In this document: positions 8,024 through 16,255 of the stretch, in pieces | Position numbering within the stretch: position 1 is the first letter of the stretch | Layout of the letters: each line of letters opens with the position of its first letter | DNA from: JAXLWB01 sp046328715 | GTDB taxonomy: Bacteria; Chloroflexota; Anaerolineae; Caldilineales; Caldilineaceae | Length of the DNA: 64,000 nt | NCBI GenBank assembly: GCA_046328715.1 | Contig: JAXLWB010000003.1 | Location: 124,001-188,000, forward strand | Direction: 5' to 3' | Made by a program: the position numbers and the translations under genes | Notes under the pieces: generated by a model | Seen by the model: only the letters and a program-made list of their open reading frames with translations | Databases searched by the model: none | Told to the model about the DNA's origin: nothing

Positions 8024-9403
8024 TTACTTCCATTTAGCAGCTTTTCTTTCGTCAGTGACGATTTCACCGCCAGATCCCTCCACAATGGGAGTACATGTAG
8101 CGCAAATGGTATCACTTACGCCCATTGCGATCAAGCGACGAATCAATCCTGCAGTTCGTCCTGCTAAAGCGAATTCGATAACTCCAGGTTCAGCGTGAGG
8201 TCGACGGAAATTTGGCTGTAATTCGACTTCGTAGGGAATTTCAAGCAGTTGGCGCTGTATTGGTCTTAAACCTCGCGAGCCACTGCGACCTACGATGTCA
8301 ACACAGGAGCCATTCTTCACTTGCACCCTCAACACCGCTACATTACTTTGCTGCCATTCTTTCTTATCACCTTTGAGTCCGCTTTTTAGGAGCGAATCAT
8401 GAAACTCATCTGCTCGATTTATTAAAGCATCAATGGCTTGAGCATCTGAGCGGCATCTTTCTGGCACATTCTCTTCCTTCGGCTCTGGTTTAGGAACACA
8501 AGGTGCTTGCACTTTCCAGGCCAAGTCAGTTGCCAACTTTGGATCAGCATTCGCCCAACCAGCAAAGGTTGCTTCATCGACTGGCGCTCCTGCACAGGCC
8601 AAGGTGTCAGCCATAGCTCCGACCCCCTCCGCCACCGCTCCTGCCGCATCTGAACCGAGTTGCATCAAGCCTTCGCTATCGAAACAGGGTGTGCCCCTCA
8701 AAGCTAAGCACATGAGGATGTGCATTTCAAGCATGTAGAGCGTAAGGAAGACGACGCCGAATCCAATGTCTGCCGCAGTAAGTCCCGAAGATAAGGGGAG
8801 GGCAGCGGTCAGCAGAAACCCTGTGCGCAGCATGAAGGAACCGTACTTATTCAGATCGTATTCCCACACCTCCTTCATCATTGCGCCGGTTGCCGCAGTT
8901 TGGTTGCGATAACTATCCGAGCTGCTAATGATATGTCCTGTCGGGTCCACCCAAGTGGTAGGATTATTGGCGACGTAGGTGTAGAGATTGTAGCCTTGCG
9001 CTTCGTGGGCGTTCGGGCTGACGGTGTCTGCACTCAGTAATCTGCCTAATGTTGCCGCATAGTCTCTCGCTCGCAGATAGAGCAATTGCGTTTGTGGATT
9101 GTACACCTCCCCAGTGAAGCCAAGAATGCTGCTTGCCCCGCTCTGGCTGCGAATGCTGCCAAAGACATTGTAGTTGACGCTGCCAACCAGAGTGCCACTG
9201 TTGTCACTCAAGCCGCGCACCGAGTTGAGGGCATCGGTGAGCAGGTATTGGCGGTTGTTGCTCGTGTCAATCTGCGCCAGCGGGCCGTCGGCGTAGAGGT
9301 AGGCGTGGCTGCCGTCGTCGATCAGCAGCGGGTTCTCGGCCAGTCTGTCCCACAGATAGCTGGTGTTGAGACCGCTGATCACCGAACTAGTGCGCACACC
9401 CAA
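8024..9403 (-). CDS. Orphan RHS C-terminal module A with HAE/CxxC deaminase-like toxin domain
   Basis: 459 residues from the first possible start (TTG 9403). The frame really opens just after a TGA at 9422-9424 and has no ribosome site or N-terminal RHS shell. Residues 1-160 are RHS core: YLWDRLAENPLL, YLLTDALNSVRGL, LGFTGEVYNPQTQLLYLRARDY and the core-terminal NAHEAQGYNLYTYVANNPTTWVDPTGH. Residues 160-320 are the hydrophobic linker shared with tail B, ending PKPEPKE. The C-terminal 140 residues carry VAVLRVQVKNGSC, PHAEPGVIEFAL (His403-Ala-Glu405) and GVSDTICATC (Cys434, Cys437), the zinc-ligand and proton-shuttle pattern of the cytidine-deaminase-like toxin superfamily. Known RHS toxins release such a domain into a rival cell. 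Without an N-terminal shell or secretion signal this copy is probably a silent cassette. Confidence 0.72.
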   Translation of the reverse strand: MGVRTSSVISGLNTSYLWDRLAENPLLIDDGSHAYLYADGPLAQIDTSNNRQYLLTDALNSVRGLSDNSGTLVGSVNYNVFGSIRSQSGASSILGFTGEVYNPQTQLLYLRARDYAATLGRLLSADTVSPNAHEAQGYNLYTYVANNPTTWVDPTGHIISSSDSYRNQTAATGAMMKEVWEYDLNKYGSFMLRTGFLLTAALPLSSGLTAADIGFGVVFLTLYMLEMHILMCLALRGTPCFDSEGLMQLGSDAAGAVAEGVGAMADTLACAGAPVDEATFAGWANADPKLATDLAWKVQAPCVPKPEPKEENVPERCRSDAQAIDALINRADEFHDSLLKSGLKGDKKEWQQSNVAVLRVQVKNGSCVDIVGRSGSRGLRPIQRQLLEIPYEVELQPNFRRPHAEPGVIEFALAGRTAGLIRRLIAMGVSDTICATCTPIVEGSGGEIVTDERKAAKWK

Positions 9404-9642
9404 GGCATCGTAGCTCGCATCTCAATTTTGGAGAAATGCGTCTCAAACTGGGAAGAAGTGTCAGTTAGTAGTCCACATAGTTTGACTTCCGACTTCTGAC
9501 TCGTGACTTCTGACTGATTTTCACACCTGCGCCCACTATGTTATAATAAGTCACCGGTTTGCGACAAGCCAATCTATTTTCATACACGAATGCGAAAGAG
9601 CACTTCGTGGCTTCAGCGCGTTCGTTTTTGGGGGAAAGGCAA

Positions 9643-9800
9643 GACACGGAGACAAGAAGACAGGAAGACACGGAGACAAGAAGACAGGAAGACACGGAGA
9701 CAAGAAGACAAAGGCTGCTTCGCCACTCTCTTCTTGTCTTCCTGTCTTCTCCTCTTCCTGTCTCACCCTCTTCTTGTCTCCCCTCTCCCTGTCTTCTCAT
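9643..9800. repeat. 24-bp tandem repeats with inverted arm upstream of purA
   Basis: gacacggagacaagaagacaggaa occurs at 9643, 9667 and (partial) 9691. It is followed at about 9720-9800 by a C/T-rich arm of complementary words (tcttcttgtcttcctgtc). The whole can fold into a long imperfect hairpin between the RHS module and purA. The 426-bp gap 9404-9829 holds nothing else that I recognise. Confidence 0.75.
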
Positions 9801-9829
9801 CTTCCCCACTACCTACAAAGGAGAGACCC

Positions 9830-11101
9830 ATGCCCGTCTCCGCAGTCGTTGGTGCCCAGTGGGGCGACGAAGGAAAAGGAAGAATTATCGATTATCTGGC
9901 GCAGGAAGCCGATGTGGTCATCCGCTTTCAGGGCGGTGACAATGCCGGTCACACGGTAATTAACGAGTTTGGCAAACACGCATTGCATCTGATTCCAAGC
10001 GGGATCTTCAACCCCAAAACACAAAACATTATCGGTTCCGGCTGTGTGGTCAATCCGCAGTCATTGCTAGAGGAGATGGCCACCTTGGAAAAAGCCGGCG
10101 TCGATCTGAGCAACCTCTGGATCAGCAACCGGGCGCAGATGTTGATGCCCTATCATCGTCTGCTCGATGTGCTGGAGGAGAGCAGCCGGGGCAAGGATAC
10201 GATTGGCACGACCAAACGTGGCATCGGTCCGGCCTATGCCGATAAGGCCTCCCGTTCGGGTCTGCGCATCGGCGATCTGCTCAACCACGATTGGCTGGAA
10301 GGGCGTTTGGACAGTGCCTTGCGTGTGGTCAATGAGAAGATTCGTATTCTGGGCGGTGAGCCGGTCAAGGGCGAGGAACTCTATGCCATCTGCATGGGCT
10401 ACTATGACAGGCTCAAGGATCGCATCATTGACACGGTGCCGATGACGCGCCAGGCGATCGAGGCCGACAAACCCATTTTGCTCGAAGGCCAGTTAGGCGT
10501 GATGCGTGACCTCGATTGGGGCACCTATCCCTACGTCACCAGTAGCAATCCAACCGCCTCCTATGCTGCCTCGGGTGCAGGCCTACCGGCACGGGTCATC
10601 AGCCGGGTGATTGGCGTGGTCAAGGCATACAGCTCTGCTGTGGGAGATGGACCTTTCCCGGTGGAACTGAAGGATGCCGATGGCGATAAGCTACGTTCGA
10701 TTGGAGCGGAGTATGGGGCGACGACGGGGCGGCCGCGGCGCTGTGGCTGGTTTGACGGGGTGGCGATTGCTTACGCCGCCTGGCTCAACGGCATGACGGG
10801 TTTGGCGATCACCAAGCTGGATGTGCTCGACAAATTCGACACGATCAAACTCTGCGTGGGCTATCAACTGCCCGATGGCAGCGTGATCACCGACTCGATG
10901 CCTGACACGCCGATTCTCAATACGGTCAAACCCGTCTACGAAGCGTGGGAAGGCTGGCGAAGTTCAACCGAAGAGTGCCGCTCGTGGGACGATCTACCGG
11001 TGCAGGCGCAACGCTATCTCGAACGGATTGCCGAGTTAGCGGGGGTACGGATTGAGTATGTTTCGGTGGGGCCAGAGCGGGAGCAGATGTTTAAGGTGTA
11101 G
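9830..11101 (+). CDS. purA: Adenylosuccinate synthetase
   Basis: 423 residues, the usual PurA length, from ATG 9830 preceded by AAAGGAGAGACCC. A longer frame from 9590 would translate the intergenic repeats and was rejected. The enzyme joins IMP and aspartate using GTP, the first step to AMP, in the cytoplasm. Visible signatures: the N-terminal P-loop GAQWGDEGKGRIIDYL, then FQGGDNAGHTV (catalytic His and IMP contacts), TTKRGIGPAYADK and the C-terminal base-recognition region TKLDVLD. No missing residue was noticed. The nearest genes are unrelated, and a strong hairpin follows the stop. Confidence 0.97.
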   Translation: MPVSAVVGAQWGDEGKGRIIDYLAQEADVVIRFQGGDNAGHTVINEFGKHALHLIPSGIFNPKTQNIIGSGCVVNPQSLLEEMATLEKAGVDLSNLWISNRAQMLMPYHRLLDVLEESSRGKDTIGTTKRGIGPAYADKASRSGLRIGDLLNHDWLEGRLDSALRVVNEKIRILGGEPVKGEELYAICMGYYDRLKDRIIDTVPMTRQAIEADKPILLEGQLGVMRDLDWGTYPYVTSSNPTASYAASGAGLPARVISRVIGVVKAYSSAVGDGPFPVELKDADGDKLRSIGAEYGATTGRPRRCGWFDGVAIAYAAWLNGMTGLAITKLDVLDKFDTIKLCVGYQLPDGSVITDSMPDTPILNTVKPVYEAWEGWRSSTEECRSWDDLPVQAQRYLERIAELAGVRIEYVSVGPEREQMFKV

Positions 11102-11114
11102 AAGAGGTGGGAAG

Positions 11115-11160
11115 GTAGGGAGATGGGGTGAAATGCAAATCACCCCATCTCCCTACTTTT
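11115..11160. terminator. Bidirectional terminator between purA and the histidine kinase
   Basis: gtagggagatggggtga (11115-11131) and tcaccccatctccctac (11140-11156) form a perfect 17-bp stem with an 8-nt loop, followed by TTTT. The genes converge here. Confidence 0.85.
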
Positions 11161-12538
11161 AGTCTCCCATTCCTTGTCCCTCTATGGGCAAGGCAAAGGT
11201 AAACTTCGCCCATTCCCCGACCTTGCTTTCGGCCCAAACCCTGCCGCCGTGGGCTTCGATCAGTTGCTTGACGATGGCGAGGCCGAGGCCGCTGCCGCCC
11301 GTGGCGCGGCTACGGGATTTGTCGGCCCGGTAGAAACGATCAAAGAGATAGGGCAGATGTTCGGTCGGGATACCCTCGCCTGTGTTCAAGACGCTTACTT
11401 CGACCGCGCCATTGTGGCGCTGGGCGTTGACTGTGATCTTGCCCCGTTGCGGAGTGTAGGTAAAGGCATTGTTGAGCAGGTTGTGCAACACTTGCCCGAT
11501 GCGTTCTGCATCGAGTTCCAAAATTGGTAAATTTCTCTCCACCGCCGCGTTCAACTGAATGCCACTGCCGTTTACCCTGAGGCCGGCGATCTGCACTGCT
11601 TTTTCCACCACTTCACCCACTTGCGTCGGATGGCGCACCAAGGGCAAATGACCCGAGTCCGCCAAAGCCAACAGTTGCAAATCATCCACCAGGCGGTTGA
11701 GCAAGAGCGCTTCTTCGTGCAGCGAGTTGATCGCCTCACAGGAGCGTTCTACCACGCCATCCTGCATCGCCTCCAGATAGCCGCGGATGTTCGAGAGCGG
11801 CGTGCGTAGTTCATGAGCAACATCGCTGACCATATGGCGGCGCGCTTGTTCGGCACGCGCCAAATTGTCGGCCATGACGTTGAAGGAGTGGCCGAGGTCG
11901 CCGATTTCATCTTTGGAGGTGACAGTGACGCGCTGTTTAAGGTCGCCGCTGGTCATACGCTGAACAGCGCCGGTTAAGTCTTCAACCGGATGCAAGATGC
12001 CCCTGGTCAGCACCCAGGTTAAGATTAGGGCGAAGATTCCAGTTCCCAAAACGGCCCACAGCAGTGCTTGATTGACTGCTGTGATATAGAGCGATTGGCT
12101 GTGTGCCAATTGGGTATTGACCAGCGGCGTTAACAAGAGTGAACCAATCGCTTGTCCTTCGTTGCGCAAGGGTATGATCGTGCCATCGATCTCTTCAGGT
12201 GAGGGCTGTCCTTCACTGTTGGCACCTGTGTCGATCAGCATCTTTTCCTTATCGTCAAAGAGAATGATGCGTTGACCAGAGAGATCACTGAGCTGCTGCA
12301 AAAGAGAAGGCACTTCGCTCCAACCGCCATGCTCTTCGTACATCAGTTCGACCATGCCGGGCACGATCGTCTTCATCTTTTCCAGGCGGTCCAGGCTGGT
12401 CTTTTGGCTGCTGACGACATAACTTTGGAAACGCTGCGCGATAGCGCGGCTGGCAAGCCAGGTTGTCATCACACCGGTGACGGCAAGGACAACAATGACT
12501 AGCAATAGGAAACGATTACGGAGACTGTAGAAGCGCAC
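11159..12538 (-). CDS. Membrane sensor histidine kinase (BaeS/PhoR type)
   Basis: 459 residues, GTG start at 12538 with AAAGAGA upstream. Transmembrane segment at 8-28, an extracytoplasmic sensor of about 120 residues, second transmembrane segment at about 158-180 (LLWAVLGTGIFALILTW), HAMP linker to 235 (VQRMTSGDLKQRV), then HisKA with the phospho-acceptor in SDVAHELRTPLSNIRG. The catalytic domain has HNLLNNAFTYT (N box), NTGEGIP (G1) and GGSGLGLAIVKQLIEAHGG (G2). It autophosphorylates and passes phosphate to the regulator encoded 71 bp upstream. The signal is unknown. The presence of all boxes argues that it is active. Confidence 0.93.
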   Translation of the reverse strand: MRFYSLRNRFLLLVIVVLAVTGVMTTWLASRAIAQRFQSYVVSSQKTSLDRLEKMKTIVPGMVELMYEEHGGWSEVPSLLQQLSDLSGQRIILFDDKEKMLIDTGANSEGQPSPEEIDGTIIPLRNEGQAIGSLLLTPLVNTQLAHSQSLYITAVNQALLWAVLGTGIFALILTWVLTRGILHPVEDLTGAVQRMTSGDLKQRVTVTSKDEIGDLGHSFNVMADNLARAEQARRHMVSDVAHELRTPLSNIRGYLEAMQDGVVERSCEAINSLHEEALLLNRLVDDLQLLALADSGHLPLVRHPTQVGEVVEKAVQIAGLRVNGSGIQLNAAVERNLPILELDAERIGQVLHNLLNNAFTYTPQRGKITVNAQRHNGAVEVSVLNTGEGIPTEHLPYLFDRFYRADKSRSRATGGSGLGLAIVKQLIEAHGGRVWAESKVGEWAKFTFALPIEGQGMGD

Positions 12539-12609
12539 AGGATATCTCTTTTAAATTGCGGATTGCAGAGTGCGGATTGCGCCATTTGCGATGTTCGAGC
12601 TTATCAATT

Positions 12610-13329
12610 TTAGGCGGCTTGGGGTTGGCCTGCAAATTTGTAGCCCACGCCGTAGACCGTTTCAATAAAGCCGGCCTGGTCATTGTCAAAGCTGAGCTTG
12701 CGTCGCAGATTTACAATATGGGCATCGACGGTACGCTCAAGCCCCTCATAGTCAAAGCCAAAGACCCGCTCGACCAGTTCCATGCGGCGGAAGGCTCGAC
12801 CCGGTTCGCGTGCCATGGTCTCCAGCAGTTTGAATTCCTTGGGAGTGAGATTGAGCGGGCGCCCCTGAATGCGTGCCTCATGCGCCATGGGATCGACTTC
12901 GAGTTCGCCAAAGCGCCAGACAGGGCGGACAGATGTGGGCGAGCTGGCGGCGGTTCGGCGCAATACAGCACGTACACGCGCCAGCAATTGGCGCGGGCTG
13001 AAGGGTTTGGTCATGTAATCGTCGGCGCCCAAATCCAAACCGAGCAGAATATCTTCCTCCGTGCTGCGCGCCGAAAGCATGATAATTGGCGTTTCCTGCT
13101 CACGGTGGACAATGCGACAGATGTCGAGCCCATCCACATTGGGCAACATGAGATCGAGCACGATCAACTGCGGACGTACCCGACGAATCAACTCCAGGCC
13201 ATCCCGTCCATTATGAGCAATGTCGACACGGAAGCCATCTCGCTCTAAATAGAGGCGCAGCAATTCAGCCGTTTTCTTATCATCTTCAACAATCACGATT
13301 CGCTGATCAGGACACTGTGTCATAGCCAT
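12610..13329 (-). CDS. OmpR/PhoB-family response regulator
   Basis: 239 residues from ATG 13329, which has GAGG eight bases upstream; a GTG at 13338 is the alternative. Receiver domain 1-120: acidic pair in IVIVEDD, phospho-acceptor Asp in LIVLDLMLPNVDG, Ser in IIMLSAR and Lys in DYMTKPF. A linker leads to a winged-helix DNA-binding domain with LNLTPKEFKLLETM and VDAHIVNLRRKL, TVYGVGYKF. It pairs with the kinase directly downstream. Targets cannot be told from the window; the YceI lipoprotein and the glycosyltransferase beyond are not evidently linked. Confidence 0.95.
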   Translation of the reverse strand: MAMTQCPDQRIVIVEDDKKTAELLRLYLERDGFRVDIAHNGRDGLELIRRVRPQLIVLDLMLPNVDGLDICRIVHREQETPIIMLSARSTEEDILLGLDLGADDYMTKPFSPRQLLARVRAVLRRTAASSPTSVRPVWRFGELEVDPMAHEARIQGRPLNLTPKEFKLLETMAREPGRAFRRMELVERVFGFDYEGLERTVDAHIVNLRRKLSFDNDQAGFIETVYGVGYKFAGQPQAA

Positions 13330-13670
13330 AACGTACACCTCACTACTTTTGGTTAAACAGATCGACTCGGGTCATGGAGGAAGGCATGATGCAAATCAAC
13401 CTTCATTTATATACCCTTGCATGCATACTATAGAGTTGATTTGATCCCTACAAAATACGAATTCAGACAGGTTGGGTGGAACTTGAGATACGACGGTCTT
13501 GTGAATGGAGTCAAACTCGCTCAGGTAATACGCAAATCCTCGCAAAGTATATGGATATCTGATCATTATAACGAATCTACATCGTTTTTCAGATTTCAGA
13601 GGCAGGTCGTATTCAAAATTTTTAGACAATTTGGATTGTTATTGCATGATTAACGGAGTAATTTTGCAAT

Positions 13671-13724
13671 CTTCCGGGAAGGCTCTAGCAATAGACAGAC
13701 TTGGGCGCTGGCCCTTCCCGGAAG
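13671..13724. repeat. CTTCC-GGAAGG hairpin, dispersed repeat (copy 2)
   Basis: cttccgggaagg and ccttcccggaag pair perfectly over 12 bp. It matches the element at 2077-2131 in arms and spacing but not in loop. Confidence 0.6.
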
Positions 13725-13804
13725 AAGTTTGACCAACTACTTTGTTAAAACTGCATTATGCACAAATAGTAGGTGCTGTTTCTGCTTACGGCCCTATTAC
13801 CTTA

Positions 13805-13914
13805 TAGACAACGCAAATAGAGGTGACACATTTGTAGGGGCGTACCCTTGCGGTCACCACAGAGCACCAGCAAGCGGATGCCCCTACAAGCGCCATGTTT
13901 ATCTGCGTTGTCTA
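13805..13914. repeat. 110-bp nested palindrome (MITE-like)
   Basis: The ends tagacaacgcaaata (13805-13819) and tatctgcgttgtcta (13900-13914) are inverted repeats with one mismatch. Inside, ttgtaggggc and gcccctacaa form a second inverted pair. The nesting and lack of coding capacity suggest a small non-autonomous mobile element. Confidence 0.6.
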
Positions 13915-13975
13915 GTAGAGATCCCTTCGGGAATGACACTTTTACTATCGTCGCAACGAACACAGCCTGACTTGT

Positions 13976-14764
13976 TTATTGCTGCGGCTTGGCAGAAAAG
14001 TCAATGAACAAGGAAACCTCATCACCGACATTGGCGACGCCTGGCACACTGGGAATGTTGAGCCCAAAATCCGAACGCAGCACCGTGGTTGAGCCAGAAC
14101 CGATGAGTTCCACATCGGAGTTGGCCGTGACTGTCATGGCGAAGGTGACTGGTTTGACGGTTTCGTAGATTTTCAGATCGCCTGTCACCTGGAAATTGAG
14201 GGTATCCCCTGCTTTGGCGTTGGCCGGTAAGCCGCTGATAGCCGTAGGTGTAAAGCTGATATAGCGATGGGCATCGTCATTCGAGCCCAAGATGAAACGA
14301 CGAATGGCACCGTCACGCATTCCGCTGTCGGTTTTGAACGAGCGAGCGTCAATTTTGATCTCGCTGATTTGGGCTGTTGCCAGGTTGGCTGGGTCAAGCG
14401 CCACGCTACCTTCAATCGTGGTAACACCTTCGACCGTTTTAGGCGAGCCGCGCAGTTCTTCAAAGATATGAAAGCGCGCCTGCGATTGGCCGCTATCGAT
14501 CACAAAGGTCTGGCTGGCCGATGCTGGTTGGGCGTCCGCTGCTGCGCTGTCGGACTTAGGGGCTTCGGTTGCAGTCGCTTCCGTCGCAGGTGCAGGTGTG
14601 TCCGTGGCCGCAGCCTGTTCGGCGGCAGGCGTATTGGTGGGTGCAGCCGCCTCTTGTGCAGCGGGTTCAGAGGCTGGGGCTGCAGTAGAGCAGGCTGCAA
14701 CGATGGAAATTAGCAACAGAGAAAGTACAGCAACTTTTGACAGTTGAACAATTCGATAAAACAT
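13976..14764 (-). CDS. YceI-family lipoprotein
   Basis: 262 residues from ATG 14764; the frame extends upstream but that part is not signal-like. Residues 1-25 are a lipoprotein signal with lipobox VAAC (LLLISIVAACSTAAP). A linker of about 75 residues rich in Ala, Pro, Thr and Glu follows, then the YceI domain (about 90-262): FVIDSGQSQARFHI, GSVALDPANL, IKIDARSFKTDSGMRDGAIR, FTPTAISGLP, GDLKIYETVKPVTF, LRSDFGLNIPSVPGVANVGDEVSL. YceI proteins are lipocalin-like barrels that bind isoprenoid-type lipids. It is probably anchored on the outer face of the membrane. Monocistronic. Confidence 0.88.
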   Translation of the reverse strand: MFYRIVQLSKVAVLSLLLISIVAACSTAAPASEPAAQEAAAPTNTPAAEQAAATDTPAPATEATATEAPKSDSAAADAQPASASQTFVIDSGQSQARFHIFEELRGSPKTVEGVTTIEGSVALDPANLATAQISEIKIDARSFKTDSGMRDGAIRRFILGSNDDAHRYISFTPTAISGLPANAKAGDTLNFQVTGDLKIYETVKPVTFAMTVTANSDVELIGSGSTTVLRSDFGLNIPSVPGVANVGDEVSLFIDFSAKPQQ

Positions 14765-14972
14765 GATATTACCTTTCTTCAAGTGGGTAGCGTTTCTATG
14801 TCGAGTCTGCAACAACATGGATGGGTTGCATGCGACGAGTTGACTATAGCAGGCAAATATCAAGAACTTATCAAAGGTTCAGGAAAAATTGATTGATACA
14901 AGATGAAAGTTTTGTGAGAGAGTGTCTGAAAAGTCGCAATCGAAATGTACCAGGCAACTTTGGAGCGCGTGA

Positions 14973-15923
14973 ATGAGCCGGATTCTTTACTTCTGTCCCG
15001 ATTTTCCTCAACCTTCCGGGGGGGTCAAAACCTTATATCGCCATGTTGCTCGCCTGGCTGAGCTCGGATTTACAGCTGTCATCGTCCATCAGAAACGTGG
15101 CTTTCGTACAACCTGGCACAACTACGATGTTCCGATGCTCTGGCTAGAGGATCGCCCGCCAATCCGCAGCGATGACGTTTGTGTCTTTCCCGAAGTGATG
15201 GCCGATACGGTTCGGCAGACGCAGCAGATTGCCGCCAAGCGCGTAGTCTTTGCCTTGAGTTGGTTGCCAACCTACAACCGGCTCCGTCCTGGCGAACGTT
15301 GGAGCGATTTGGGAGTTACGGCTGTGCTGGCAAAATCGCCCACGGTCAAGCGCTATCTGGAATGGAGCATGGACGCTAGCGTGACTCTCATTCCTGAATA
15401 TGTCGCTCCTGAACGCTACTTTGTTCAGCCCGACGTCAAACAAGCGCAGATCGCCTATACCACGCGCAAGGATAATTCTGGCGAGTGGCTTCAGCAGATT
15501 TTGACGCGCAAAGGTGAGCCTTTTACTTCGTTTCAATGGTTGGCACTGCGCAACTTTGACGAGGAAAACTATGCTCACCATCTGCGCCATTCGGTCATCT
15601 ACCTGCCGACGACGATGCAAGAGGCTATGCACGTCTCGCTGTTGGAAGCGATGGCCTGTGGCTGTCTGGTGGTGGGCTATGCGGGGATTGGCGGGCACGA
15701 CTATCTCGTGGCGGAAGGGCCAGCGCAAAACTGTATTCTGGTCGAAAACGGCAACCTGCCCGAACTTGGACTCAAACTAGAGGAAGTGATTAGGACTTGG
15801 AGCACGCAACCGCAAGCTTTTGCGCCGATCATTACCCATGCAGTTAGTACCGCAAAACGCTATCAAGACCCTACGGCAGAAAGGGAGACGTTACGGGAGT
15901 TTTATAGCAAATTGACAGGATGA
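14973..15923 (+). CDS. Glycosyltransferase (GT4-like, GT-B fold)
   Basis: 316 residues, ATG 14973. The N-terminal half starts ILYFCPDFPQPSGGVKTLYRHV, the usual GT4 opening with a Gly-Gly acceptor loop and HV helix. The C-terminal half has YLPTTMQEAMHVSLLEAMACGCLVVGYAGIGG, corresponding to the EAFGLxxLEAMACGxPV donor-binding motif, though with Glu in an unusual QEAMHVSLLEA form. It probably transfers a sugar from a nucleotide donor to an envelope polysaccharide or lipid, in the cytoplasm. It stands alone and no polysaccharide cluster is near. It is shorter than typical GT4 enzymes (about 370), so the central region is condensed. Confidence 0.8.
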   Translation: MSRILYFCPDFPQPSGGVKTLYRHVARLAELGFTAVIVHQKRGFRTTWHNYDVPMLWLEDRPPIRSDDVCVFPEVMADTVRQTQQIAAKRVVFALSWLPTYNRLRPGERWSDLGVTAVLAKSPTVKRYLEWSMDASVTLIPEYVAPERYFVQPDVKQAQIAYTTRKDNSGEWLQQILTRKGEPFTSFQWLALRNFDEENYAHHLRHSVIYLPTTMQEAMHVSLLEAMACGCLVVGYAGIGGHDYLVAEGPAQNCILVENGNLPELGLKLEEVIRTWSTQPQAFAPIITHAVSTAKRYQDPTAERETLREFYSKLTG

Positions 15924-15995
15924 CAAAGTGACTGGGCGACAAACTGACAGAGATTTGTCAATGAATGTCGCATTGTATGCCCAACAAGGTTGAAT

Positions 15996-16076
15996 TGTCA
16001 TTCCGAGCGGCATTTTTCGAGGAATCTTGCGTTGACAGCCCAAGATTCTTCGGCAAAAAGCCGCCTCAGAATGACA
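15996..16076. repeat. TGTCATTC palindromic repeat (copy A)
   Basis: The ends tgtcattccgag and ctcagaatgaca are inverted; the inside contains aatcttgcg...caagattctt. Two further copies lie at 20170-20264 and 27187-27277. The 331-bp gap 15924-16255 otherwise holds only the next repeat. Confidence 0.75.
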
Positions 16077-16104
16077 AAAATCGGGAAGTATAATTAACAC
16101 AGAG

Positions 16105-16223
16105 ATACTGCTGGTGAATTCAAAAGAGGGAATAAATTCCCCTGCTGACAACGAGAAGTGCCTGAGGGCACTTCTCGTTGTCAGTAATCGATTTTCATCG
16201 GTCAGCGATTTCGCCAGCAGTAT
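16105..16223. repeat. ATACTGCTGG palindromic repeat (copy A)
   Basis: The ends atactgctgg and ccagcagtat are inverted. The inner stem acaacgagaagtgcc/ggcacttctcgttgt is perfect over 15 bp. A related copy in the opposite orientation, sharing gaattcaaaa, aataaattcccctgct and gagaagtgcc, lies at 32802-32946. Confidence 0.75.
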
Positions 16224-16255
16224 TACCTTGTCATGCCCGCTGCTATGCAGCGGCG

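Larger units (their letters stand above)
13330..13975. other. 646-bp intergenic region without a supported gene
   Basis: Short frames exist on both strands between 13396 and 13653 but show no motif, no ribosome site and overlap each other, so I do not call them. The region holds two palindromic elements, listed separately, and the palindrome tcccttcggga at about 13921. Confidence 0.6.

Noticed and set aside
9590..9829. Extended N-terminus of PurA through Arg/Lys/Glu-rich repeats
   Set aside because: The residues are a translation of the 24-bp intergenic repeats; ATG 9830 has a good ribosome site and gives the normal PurA length.
13396..13653. Two overlapping opposite frames as small genes
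   Set aside because: No motif, no ribosome site and mutual overlap; nothing supports either.
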